DNA of 54,929 nt from Alphaproteobacteria bacterium (GTDB lineage: Bacteria; Pseudomonadota; Alphaproteobacteria; UBA9219): contig WREW01000006.1 in assembly GCA_009779135.1 (NCBI GenBank), positions 1 to 54,929 on the forward strand. The letters run 5' to 3'. A model generated the notes under the pieces. It had not been told where the DNA came from and ran no database searches. It was given only the letters and a program-made list of their open reading frames with translations. This document shows positions 48,354 through 54,929 of this stretch, in pieces. A program made the translations under genes and the position numbers. Position 1 is the first letter of the stretch. Each line of letters begins with the position of its first letter.

Positions 48354-48572
48354 TTAATGCACGCTTTGCGGCATGATCTCGTGGCGCTTGAGTGTGACGA
48401 AGGCTGAGTCGCGGTCGTCCATAACCGTCAACAAACTGCCGTCGGCGGCGTAGATCCCTTGCGCTTTGCGGCCATCATTCATCACCACCGGACGGACATA
48501 GGCCATGAACTCAAGGCCGAAGGCCTCAAGCTCTTCAACGCTTACGCTATGGGTTTTGAACGGTTCCATCAT
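48354..48572 (-). CDS. DUF1150 family protein
   Basis: 72 aa (an ATG three bases later, 48569, is possible). M-A-Y-V-R-P-V, Y-A-A-D-G-S-L-L, and H-E-I-M-P-Q-S-V-H at the C-terminus match DUF1150, a small protein family essentially restricted to Alphaproteobacteria. Function unknown; in other species it is often near a small heat-shock gene, which is not the case here. Convergent with rpmB. Confidence 0.88.
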   Translation of the reverse strand: MMEPFKTHSVSVEELEAFGLEFMAYVRPVVMNDGRKAQGIYAADGSLLTVMDDRDSAFVTLKRHEIMPQSVH

Positions 48573-48707
48573 GACCTTATTTTACAGGACAAACAGTCAA
48601 TCAATTGTTAATATTTTGCCGTTCATATAGAATAAAACCTCGAATCAAGCCCTTATAGGCGTCATCCCGATGCTGAAAACAGGGAAAAATCAAGGAGATT
48701 CATCACT

Positions 48708-49028
48708 ATGACCAGTAAAATCCTTTATTGGACAACATCCGTTTGTGCTGCTTTGGCATTGCTGCTTCTGCTGACGATCATGTATGTGGTATGTGGAAAC
48801 CGCACGATTCAACAGACCATTAATGACAGGCAGAGCAAAATCAATCTGGCTTCCACAACGGTCGGGCCGCTTAATGTTCAGCTTTCCAACGCTCTTTTTG
48901 CGGCTTCGCAGGAGAAAAAGGATGCGGCTGTACGCGAGCTTTTGGTTTCTCTGGGCTTTCAGCTGCCTGAGCAGGCGTCCAAGCCCGCCGTGACCAAGCA
49001 AAAACCATCAAAGACGACTGAGGAGTAA
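48708..49028 (+). CDS. Small single-pass membrane protein
   Basis: 106 aa. An N-terminal transmembrane helix (about 8-29) is followed by a soluble helical part and a lysine-rich, disordered C-terminal tail. AAGGAG stands ten bases before the ATG. No family recognised. The stop is five bases before the next small membrane-protein gene, so the two form a pair. Confidence 0.75.
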   Translation: MTSKILYWTTSVCAALALLLLLTIMYVVCGNRTIQQTINDRQSKINLASTTVGPLNVQLSNALFAASQEKKDAAVRELLVSLGFQLPEQASKPAVTKQKPSKTTEE

Positions 49029-49033
49029 GGATC

Positions 49034-49414
49034 ATGGCACAAGCTTCAAAGAATAAAGATAAAGATCATGTCACATGTGATGCTCTGCTTATGCCTGTCG
49101 GGATTATGGCTGTGGCGATGGCGTTTTTCTTTGCCTTCCAGCTCTCTTTGGTACTCAAGGAGCGGGAGGCTCTTAATCAGGCTCAAGCGAACCAGAATCC
49201 CATCTTTATGCAGAGTGAGCGGTTGTTGGGGCAGTTCAGCGGCCTTGTCGCCGGTACCAAGACTCTTTCAGAGCAAGGCAACAAGACTGTGGCGCCCATC
49301 GTGCAAAGGATGCGGGAGATAGGTCTTTTGCCGCCCTTGCCGCAAGAAGGGGATCTTTCCAAAGCGCCTGTAGCGGCTGCGGATGATGTCATAAGCGGGC
49401 CGGTGAAGCCGTAA
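49034..49414 (+). CDS. Small single-pass membrane protein, partner of the preceding gene
   Basis: 126 aa. A charged N-terminus is followed by one transmembrane helix (about 18-42), then a coiled-coil-like stretch (K-E-R-E-A-L-N-Q-A-Q-A-N-Q-N) and a proline/alanine-rich tail. An AAGGATC site precedes the ATG. The layout is parallel to that of the preceding gene, suggesting they interact in the inner membrane. No family recognised. ettA follows 67 bases later. Confidence 0.75.
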   Translation: MAQASKNKDKDHVTCDALLMPVGIMAVAMAFFFAFQLSLVLKEREALNQAQANQNPIFMQSERLLGQFSGLVAGTKTLSEQGNKTVAPIVQRMREIGLLPPLPQEGDLSKAPVAAADDVISGPVKP

Positions 49415-49481
49415 ATTGTGATTTGTAATTTGCGTTGGTTCATGCTTTAAGGAATCCTCTAAAACAGGGGGTTCTTTAAAG

Positions 49482-51161
49482 ATGGCATCCTATCAATATA
49501 TTTATGTGATGAATCGCGTGACCAAAAGTTTTTCTAACGGTAAAACCGTTTTGAAAGACATCAGGCTTTCTTTTTTTCCCAACGCTAAAATCGGTATTTT
49601 AGGCCCTAATGGCGCGGGTAAATCGACTTTGATGAAGATCATGGCCGGTCTTGATAAGGATTTCGGCGGTGAGGCTTTTGCAGCCGAAGGTGCAACAGTC
49701 GGGTATTTGCCGCAGGAGCCTCAGCTCGATCCCAACCTTACGGTTGAGCAGAATATTCTTGAAGGCCTCGGCGCCATCAAGAAAATCGTTGATCGGTTTG
49801 AGGAAGTCAGCCTTAAACTCGGCGAAGTTGAAGATCCTGATGAGATGGAAAAATTGATTGAGGAGCAGGGCGCGCTTCAAGAAAAAATAGATGCTGCCGA
49901 TGCGTGGGATCTTTCACGCACGGTTGAGATTGCTATTGATGCTTTGCGCTGTCCGCCGGGTGATGCGGATGTAACCAAACTTTCGGGCGGTGAGCGGCGG
50001 CGCGTAGCGCTTTGTCGTCTTTTGCTTTCAAAACCTGATTTGCTTTTGCTTGATGAGCCGACCAATCATTTGGATGCTGAATCCATTGCGTGGCTCCAGC
50101 GTCATCTTGTGGCGTATGAGGGCGCTGTGATTTTGGTGACTCATGATCGTTATTTTCTGGATCAGGTTACGGGATGGATTTTGGAGCTGGATCGCGGCCA
50201 TGGGATTCCCTATGAAGGCAATTATTCGGCTTGGCTTGAGCAAAAACAAAAGCGGCTTATGCAGGAAGCGCGTGATGAAGGGGCGCGGCAGCGTACTTTG
50301 GCGCGTGAACTTGAATGGATCCGGCAATCGCCTAAGGCGCGTCATGCCAAAAGCAAGGCGCGCATTACAGCTTATGAAAATCTTTTGGCGATCAACAATG
50401 ATAAAGCGCCTGAGACGGCGCAGATTGTTATTCCTACGCCGCCGCGTTTGGGGCAGGTTGTGGTGGAAGTAGAAAAACTGTCAAAAGGCTATGGGGGTCG
50501 TTTGCTGATTGACAATTTGTCTTTCAAACTTCCGCCCGGTGGCATTGTCGGCGTGATCGGCGCCAATGGCGCGGGTAAATCGACTTTGTTTAAGATGATT
50601 ACGGGGCAGGAAAAACCGGATCAGGGAACCATCCGCATGGGCGATAGTGTCAAGCTCGGTTATGTAGATCAAAGCCGCGACAGTTTAAGCGGCAGCAAAA
50701 ATGTCTGGGAAGAAATCTCGGGCGGGGCGGATGTTATCGAGCTTGGCAAAAGCACGATTCCAAGTCGCGCTTATGTGGCTTCGTTCGGCTTTAAGGGGCC
50801 GGATCAACAAAAAAATGTCGGCAAGCTTTCGGGTGGCGAGCGCAACCGCGTGCATCTGGCCAAAATGCTGAAAGAGGGCGCGAATGTTTTGCTGCTTGAC
50901 GAGCCGAGTAATGATCTTGACATCGACACGCTCCGCGCTTTGGAAGATGCTTTGGTTGATTTCCCCGGATGCATTGTTGTCATCAGCCATGATCGCTGGT
51001 TTCTGGATCGCATCGCAACGCATATTCTGGCGTTTGAGGGCGACAGTCAGGCGGTGTGGTTTGAAGGAAACTACCAAGACTACGAAGCCGACCGCCACCG
51101 CCGCCTCGGCACCGAAGCCGATCAGCCGCACAGGTTGAAATATAAGCCGCTTGAGCGGTAG
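49482..51161 (+). CDS. ettA: Energy-dependent translational throttle protein EttA
   Basis: 559 aa, an ABC-F ATPase without membrane domains that binds the ribosomal E site and gates entry into elongation by ATP/ADP ratio. Two ABC domains: Walker [10 protein letters not shown] at about 41 with L-S-G-G-E-R-R-R, and G-A-N-G-A-G-K-S-T at about 362 with L-S-G-G-E-R-N-R. Between them are the EttA linker with the [14 protein letters not shown] basic motif and an arm insertion (about 90-145). The length and N-terminal Y-Q-Y-I-Y-V are typical of EttA. Confidence 0.96.
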   Translation: MASYQYIYVMNRVTKSFSNGKTVLKDIRLSFFPNAKIGILGPNGAGKSTLMKIMAGLDKDFGGEAFAAEGATVGYLPQEPQLDPNLTVEQNILEGLGAIKKIVDRFEEVSLKLGEVEDPDEMEKLIEEQGALQEKIDAADAWDLSRTVEIAIDALRCPPGDADVTKLSGGERRRVALCRLLLSKPDLLLLDEPTNHLDAESIAWLQRHLVAYEGAVILVTHDRYFLDQVTGWILELDRGHGIPYEGNYSAWLEQKQKRLMQEARDEGARQRTLARELEWIRQSPKARHAKSKARITAYENLLAINNDKAPETAQIVIPTPPRLGQVVVEVEKLSKGYGGRLLIDNLSFKLPPGGIVGVIGANGAGKSTLFKMITGQEKPDQGTIRMGDSVKLGYVDQSRDSLSGSKNVWEEISGGADVIELGKSTIPSRAYVASFGFKGPDQQKNVGKLSGGERNRVHLAKMLKEGANVLLLDEPSNDLDIDTLRALEDALVDFPGCIVVISHDRWFLDRIATHILAFEGDSQAVWFEGNYQDYEADRHRRLGTEADQPHRLKYKPLER

Positions 51162-51171
51162 CCTGAAAATC

Positions 51172-51813
51172 TTATGTTTTCGTGAGGATTCTATGGTGGT
51201 GTGATGTTTCCTTGCGGCACACTCTGACAGGCGTAGTTCCTGAAAGATCATGATGGCAGATATTCCAGGGAAAAGGCTGCTTGATGGCAGCAGGGGAGAA
51301 GCTGTAGATAGAACAGTTTTTGACTCTGTCAATTGTGCATTGATAGTTCTGAAATAATGCTCTGAAAACACCGCTGTGCGTTACGATAAGAACCGGCTCA
51401 TCAGGCATGGTAAGGATTTCTGAAAGGCTGGTCAGGGTCCGGTTTGTAAATATGTTCATGGATTCACCGTTTGGAGGTTCTTCGCCGGATATAAAGCGAT
51501 TGCGAAGGATTTCTCGCGGCTGGCCCGTCCAATCTCCGAAACATCGTTCCGCTATGAAAGGATTTTCGATCTGTGGCAGGCTGGCGTTTTGATTGAGGAT
51601 GCTCGCCGTATCTTTGGCGCGCGAACGATGGGAATGGATAATCAACATGGGGCGGGGCGCAAGCCTTTCGAAAATCCGGCGCGCCTTGAGTGCCTGATGG
51701 CGTCCCTTTTCTGTCAAGGGCGTATCAAAAGAACCGGCTACGCAGCCCGCCGCATTCAACTGGCTCTCGCCATGGCGCATCATATAAAAGGTTTTGAGCG
51801 GTATCTGTATCAT
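51172..51813 (-). CDS. Histidine phosphatase superfamily protein
   Basis: 213 aa. The catalytic M-R-H-G-E-S is at about 12-17 and the second histidine is in V-T-H-S-G-V, near 144. Typical phosphoglycerate-mutase-like residues P-L-T-E-K-G-R and S-H-R-S-R-A-K-D-T-A are present. The substrate is not identifiable; similar proteins are sugar-phosphate or broad phosphatases. The C-terminal 40 residues are histidine-rich and not conserved. Convergent with ettA and followed upstream by tRNA-Val. Confidence 0.88.
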   Translation of the reverse strand: MIQIPLKTFYMMRHGESQLNAAGCVAGSFDTPLTEKGRHQALKARRIFERLAPRPMLIIHSHRSRAKDTASILNQNASLPQIENPFIAERCFGDWTGQPREILRNRFISGEEPPNGESMNIFTNRTLTSLSEILTMPDEPVLIVTHSGVFRALFQNYQCTIDRVKNCSIYSFSPAAIKQPFPWNICHHDLSGTTPVRVCRKETSHHHRILTKT

Positions 51814-51832
51814 GTCTTTTAAAAAAAAAGCG

Positions 51833-51907
51833 TGGTGGGTGCGACAGGGATTGAACCTGCGACCCCTACCGTGTGAAGGTAATGCTCTCCCGCTGAGCTA
51901 CGCACCC
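51833..51907 (-). tRNA. tRNA-Val (anticodon CAC)
   Basis: 75 bases including an encoded CCA. Cloverleaf: acceptor GGGTGCG / CGCACCC, D stem GCTC / GAGC, anticodon stem TTACC / GGTAG with loop TTCACAC (anticodon CAC), variable GGGTC, and T arm GCAGG-TTCAATC-CCTGT. It reads GUG codons. Confidence 0.97.
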
Positions 51908-51960
51908 ACGCCAAAGACTGGTATTAACAGGATTTACCTCTTGCCTGTCAAGGGAAAGTG

Positions 51961-52548
51961 CTAGTGGGGGTTGGTAGCGTAACAGCGATAAATGATATAG
52001 GACGTGCCGGGCGTGGGGGAGTCCGTTGCTACTTTTACGGATGTCTGGCCTGGTGGGCAGCCACATATGAGGCTGACGGCGTGAGGAATCAGGCAGGTAC
52101 GTTCATTCCCACCGGTCTGCCGTACGGTATAAGCCAGCCCCTCAGAAGAAGCGTTTGTGAGGCCGCCGGGTACTGTGGCGCATATGGGCTGGCCGTCCAT
52201 GATGCCTTGCATGGCCTGGTCTGAGCTGGCGCAGGTCATGTTGGGCGTCATATTCGGGAGATCCACGCAAACAGGTTCGTTGTTATTGATGCCGATCATC
52301 ATTTTACCAGGATTGCACTGCATATTGCGCAGCGAGGCCGGCAGCCAGCGCGATTGCCCATCGGCATCAATAAGACAGGCCAGAATGCTTTTCAGATTGT
52401 AATCCATGGCGGTGGTACCGACCTTGTCCCTTTCACAGGACTGGCCGATACAGGTTTGTTGCCTTGGGTTGCATTGTGCCTGAGCCAGAGAAGGGAGCAG
52501 GAAAAGAAATCCCAAAAGGGCCAGAAGACAAAAGCGGATATGCAACAT
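51961..52548 (-). CDS. Secreted cysteine-rich protein
   Basis: 195 aa with a clear signal peptide (M-L-H-I-R-F, a leucine-rich core, cleavage after A-Q-A near 25). The mature part has eleven or more cysteines, beginning C-N-P-R-Q-Q-T-C-I-G-Q-S-C, and includes A-C-L-I-D-A-D-G-Q-S-R-W-L-P, M-Q-C-N-P-G, and C-G-C-P-P-G near the end. Such paired cysteine patterns suggest disulphide-bonded periplasmic or surface protein. The segment with L-A-C-L ... W-L-P is reminiscent of C-terminal tails of shufflon-type minor pilins, which is only a weak resemblance. The ATG at 52548 follows GGGAG; the longer frame to 52656 lacks support. Confidence 0.75.
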   Translation of the reverse strand: MLHIRFCLLALLGFLFLLPSLAQAQCNPRQQTCIGQSCERDKVGTTAMDYNLKSILACLIDADGQSRWLPASLRNMQCNPGKMMIGINNNEPVCVDLPNMTPNMTCASSDQAMQGIMDGQPICATVPGGLTNASSEGLAYTVRQTGGNERTCLIPHAVSLICGCPPGQTSVKVATDSPTPGTSYIIYRCYATNPH

Positions 52549-52689
52549 CGGAAGAACTCCCTGGATCAAAGAAAGAAGAGGAAGTATTCTAGCATTGTAC
52601 GCAGGAATTTCAAAAAAGATTTTCAAGAGCGTTTTAAGCGGGATGGGCGATATCATTGTAACACATTGAAATATATCGAATAAATAGAG

Positions 52690-52710
52690 TGCGCGACTTT
52701 TTTGCGCGAC
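52690..52710. promoter_or_regulatory. Direct repeat upstream of the response regulator gene
   Basis: TGCGCGAC occurs twice (52690-52697 and 52703-52710), 13 bases start to start. A TATAAA at 52727-52732 follows, only eight bases before the ATG at 52741. This arrangement could be an OmpR-type tandem binding site for autoregulation, but the -10-like element would give a nearly leaderless mRNA. Confidence 0.4.
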
Positions 52711-52740
52711 AGGCGCGGTTTGCTGCTATAAAGGGTTATT

Positions 52741-53463
52741 ATGTCCGGTTCTTTGTCGCCTGCTTTGAAGCCTCATATTCTGGTTGTTGATGATGATGAC
52801 CGGCTCAGGGGATTGCTGCAGCTTTTTTTACATGAGCATGGGTTTTTGGTTGTCATGGCCTCTGGCGCTGCGATGGCGCGCGCGGCGTTGCGGTCTCTGG
52901 CTTTTGATTTGATCGTGCTCGACGTTATGATGCCGGGGGAGTCAGGGCTTGAGTTTGCACGGTCTTTGCGCGCGCGCGGGCAGGATGGCGTTGCCGAGCT
53001 TCCTGTTCTTTTTCTGACAGCGCGCGCGGAGCCGCAGGAGCGTATCGAAGGCCTTGAAACCGGCGCGGATGATTATCTGACAAAGCCTTTTGAGCCGCGC
53101 GAGCTTCTTTTGCGCATTCATGCTATTTTGCGCCGCAAGCCGCAGGAGAAACCCAAGCTAAAACCGCTTCGTCTTGGGGCTTGGATTTACGATCCGGCGC
53201 GCGACATTTTACGCGGGGACAAGGATGTTTTGCGCCTGACGGATGTGGAAGCGCGATTGATGCGGCTTTTGGTTTTGCATGCGGGGCGACCCGTCAGCCG
53301 CGAGGCTTTAGGCGAGGCGGGCGTGGCCGAGCGCACGATTGATGTGCAGATCACGCGCCTGCGCCGTAAAATTGAAGGTGACGCGCGCAATCCGCGCTAT
53401 CTTGTGACTGTGCGCGGTGAAGGCTATTGTTTGATGCCGGATGAGGAAGGTTTGTGTTCATGA
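52741..53463 (+). CDS. OmpR-family response regulator
   Basis: 240 aa. The receiver domain has V-V-D-D-D-D-R near 17-23, the phosphorylated aspartate in V-L-D-V-M-M-P near 61, and T-K-P-F-E near 114. The C-terminal winged helix (about 140-235) has L-T-D-V-E-A-R-L-M-R-L-L, V-D/T-I-D-V-Q-I-T-R-L-R-R-K-I-E and Y-L-V-T-V-R-G-E-G-Y, as in OmpR. It pairs with the histidine kinase that overlaps its stop. Stimulus unknown; OmpR-type systems of Alphaproteobacteria often respond to envelope or pH stress. Confidence 0.94.
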   Translation: MSGSLSPALKPHILVVDDDDRLRGLLQLFLHEHGFLVVMASGAAMARAALRSLAFDLIVLDVMMPGESGLEFARSLRARGQDGVAELPVLFLTARAEPQERIEGLETGADDYLTKPFEPRELLLRIHAILRRKPQEKPKLKPLRLGAWIYDPARDILRGDKDVLRLTDVEARLMRLLVLHAGRPVSREALGEAGVAERTIDVQITRLRRKIEGDARNPRYLVTVRGEGYCLMPDEEGLCS

Positions 53464-54794
53464 TGTTCAAGCGTTCTTTTTTTTCTTGGAACTGGCTTAA
53501 AGGGGTGATGCCCAAAGGCCTTTATGCGCGCGCCATTTTGATTATCATTGTGCCGACATTTTTGACTCTTGTGGGCGCGACTTTTGTTTTCTTTGACAGG
53601 CACTGGACGACAACGTCCACACGTCTTGCGCAGGCTGTTGTGGGGGATATAAGGGGCATCAAGATGCTTGCGGATGCGCAGGATTTGCCCGATCACGCGG
53701 CGCTGCTTGCGGCGTTTTCTACGCAGACGGGCATTCAGGTTGTTTTTGAAAAAGGAAAAAAAATTGAAGATTATGCGAAGCTTTCTCTTGATCCTTTGGT
53801 TTCTATTCTCAGCCGCGAACTTTCTCTTCATATTCCGCCCGCGCATCGCATACACGCGCAGCGCAAGCCGCCTATGCTGCTTGTCATCCTTCCGGCTGAT
53901 GAGGGCGTTTATGTTTTTTATGTGCCGATGCGCCGCATTTATACGCCGACCACAAAGGTTTTTATCAGCTGGATGATCGGAAGCTCGCTCTTGCTTTCTG
54001 TGATTGCGCTTTTGTTTATGCGCAACCAGATGCGTCCTGTGCGCAGACTTGCGCAGGCGGCTGAGGCGATCGGCAAGGGGCAGGATGTTCCTTTGTTCAA
54101 GCTTGAGGGCGCGACCGAAGTGCGTCAGGCCGGCAGGGCTTTGCTTGTGATGCGCGATCGTATCCGGCGCTCCATGAACCAGCGCACGACCATGCTGGCG
54201 GGCGTTTCGCATGATTTGCGCACGCCGCTGACGCGGATGAAACTTCAGCTTGCCATGATGCCGGAGAGCAGCGCCACGCGCGGCTTTACTTCTGATATTG
54301 CCGAGATGGAAGCCATGCTTGAAGCTTATTTAGCGTTCGCGCGCGGTGAAGAGGAAGAAGCTAGCGTTGAAGTTGATATGGCGCAGCTGCTGCAGGAAGT
54401 TGTGCAAAATATCGCGCGGGGCGAGCAGCCTGTGACGCTGAACATTGAAAATACGGCGCGGCTTTTTGTACGTCCTTCGGCGATTAAGCGCTGTATCGGC
54501 AATCTTATTCATAACGCTCTGCGCTATGGAAAGAAGGCGGAAGTTTCCTTGCTTGTGCGCGATCATGTGATTAATATTCTGGTGGATGATGAGGGCGCGG
54601 GAATCCCTGTTGATCGGCGCGAAGATGTTTTTCGTCCTTTTTATCGTCTGGATGAATCGCGCAATATGGAAACCGGCGGCGTAGGGTTAGGCCTGAGCAT
54701 CGCGCGTGACATCGCGCATGCGCATGGGGGGAACCTTGTGCTGGAAGACGCGCCTGAGGGGGGATTGCGCGCAAGGCTTTGGTTGCCGGTTTGA
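53460..54794 (+). CDS. EnvZ-type sensor histidine kinase
   Basis: 444 aa. Transmembrane helix 1 is at about 22-43, then a periplasmic domain of about 120 residues, and helix 2 at about 170-190. HAMP follows (M-R-P-V-R-R-L). The phosphorylated histidine is in G-V-S-H-D-L-R-T-P-L-T-R-M near 248, with a proline-containing EnvZ-like box. The ATPase motifs are N-L-I-H-N-A-L-R-Y, D-D-E-G-A-G-I-P and G-G-V-G-L-G-L-S-I. The ATG at 53460 overlaps the regulator stop by ATGA. The ligand of the periplasmic part is unknown. Confidence 0.93.
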   Translation: MMFKRSFFSWNWLKGVMPKGLYARAILIIIVPTFLTLVGATFVFFDRHWTTTSTRLAQAVVGDIRGIKMLADAQDLPDHAALLAAFSTQTGIQVVFEKGKKIEDYAKLSLDPLVSILSRELSLHIPPAHRIHAQRKPPMLLVILPADEGVYVFYVPMRRIYTPTTKVFISWMIGSSLLLSVIALLFMRNQMRPVRRLAQAAEAIGKGQDVPLFKLEGATEVRQAGRALLVMRDRIRRSMNQRTTMLAGVSHDLRTPLTRMKLQLAMMPESSATRGFTSDIAEMEAMLEAYLAFARGEEEEASVEVDMAQLLQEVVQNIARGEQPVTLNIENTARLFVRPSAIKRCIGNLIHNALRYGKKAEVSLLVRDHVINILVDDEGAGIPVDRREDVFRPFYRLDESRNMETGGVGLGLSIARDIAHAHGGNLVLEDAPEGGLRARLWLPV

Positions 54795-54798
54795 GGGG

Positions 54799-54844
54799 TA
54801 AGACCCCCCACCCAACCCTCCCCCGCAAGGGGGGAGGGCTAGAG
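54799..54844. repeat. Family C G/C-rich hairpin repeat
   Basis: Second copy of the 46-base element at 17746-17791, identical by eye. It lies right after the kinase stop and before a family A copy, and may act as a terminator. Confidence 0.9.
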
Positions 54845-54864
54845 GGGGCGTAACCCTTTTCCTT

Positions 54865-54929
54865 TTTGTCATCCTCGGGCAAGCGCGAAGCGGTTGAGCC
54901 GGGGATCTGACGGTGTGGCGATGTTCTGG
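54865..54929. repeat. Family A repeat, long form, cut by the window end
   Basis: Begins TTTTGTCATCCTCGGG, then the GCGAAGCGGTTGAGCC segment and GGGGATCTGACG, as in 31211-31321. The right half lies outside the window. Confidence 0.88.

Overview
The window looks like a chromosomal segment of an alphaproteobacterium of moderate GC, probably from a little-studied lineage. The evidence is the DUF1150 protein, the YdcH-like DUF465 protein, the purQ-purL-bolA-grxD order, the K+-independent H+-pyrophosphatase, the HscB-like, DUF4236, MoxR/DUF58 and UbiTUV genes, and the ubiquinone-type physiology (ubiG, ubiTUV). Most genes are ordinary housekeeping genes, tightly packed, with many 4-base ATGA start/stop overlaps. 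There is no prophage, CRISPR array or rRNA. The only mobile-element trace is the 3' end of an IS5-type transposase at the extreme left. A single tRNA-Val(CAC) lies at 51833-51907.

Layout. 1-5.97 kb: IS5 remnant, yejFEB oligopeptide ABC transporter without an adjacent yejA, a divergent 555-aa protein carrying a beta-carbonic-anhydrase-like zinc site, and a YdcH-like protein. 6.1-10.7 kb: ribH-nusB, a FliL-like protein, hppA, and a zinc-ribbon HscB-like J protein. 10.7-17.5 kb: a degenerate EAL protein, a DJ-1/PfpI-like protein, MoxR plus DUF58, a CCA-adding enzyme and a DUF4236 protein. 17.5-26.9 kb: rpoB-rpoC, not preceded by rplJ/rplL and followed directly by a short N-acetylglutamate-synthase-like GNAT. 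27-33.8 kb: an anaerobic block with nrdDG (class III ribonucleotide reductase) behind a perfect FNR box, and ubiT-ubiU-ubiV (oxygen-independent ubiquinone synthesis) headed by an unknown 326-aa gene. 34-39.9 kb: an XRE regulator, rodA and purQ-purL-bolA-grxD. 39.8-47.2 kb: a Crp/Fnr-type regulator with a NIT-like N-terminal half and a C-terminal cysteine cluster, an unknown gene behind a TPP riboswitch, nicotinamidase and nicotinate phosphoribosyltransferase, a nitronate monooxygenase/FabK-like flavoprotein, and lysC. 47.2-54.9 kb: ubiG, rpmB, DUF1150, two small membrane proteins, ettA, a histidine phosphatase, tRNA-Val, a secreted cysteine-rich protein, and an OmpR/EnvZ-type two-component system.

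Three families of dispersed palindromic repeats punctuate the intergenic spaces. Family A has outer arms like TTGTCATCCTCGG and, in its long form, inner GGGATCTGACG arms. Family B has TTGTCATTGCGAGG arms. Family C is a G-rich/C-rich hairpin. Two long A copies lie inside presumptive operons, between nrdD and nrdG and between ubiU and ubiV. A mosaic of A, B and C fills the region upstream of rpoB.

The most coherent theme is life with little oxygen: nrdDG with an FNR box, ubiTUV with ubiG, and a Crp/Fnr family regulator whose recognition helix keeps the E-x-x-S-R residues suited to TTGAT half-sites. The most novel-looking items are the NIT-Crp/Fnr-cysteine-cluster fusion, the carbonic-anhydrase-like 555-aa protein, the TPP riboswitch placed directly on a gene of unknown function, and the unknown gene heading ubiTUV. 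All functional statements come from reading motifs by eye; no database search was possible.
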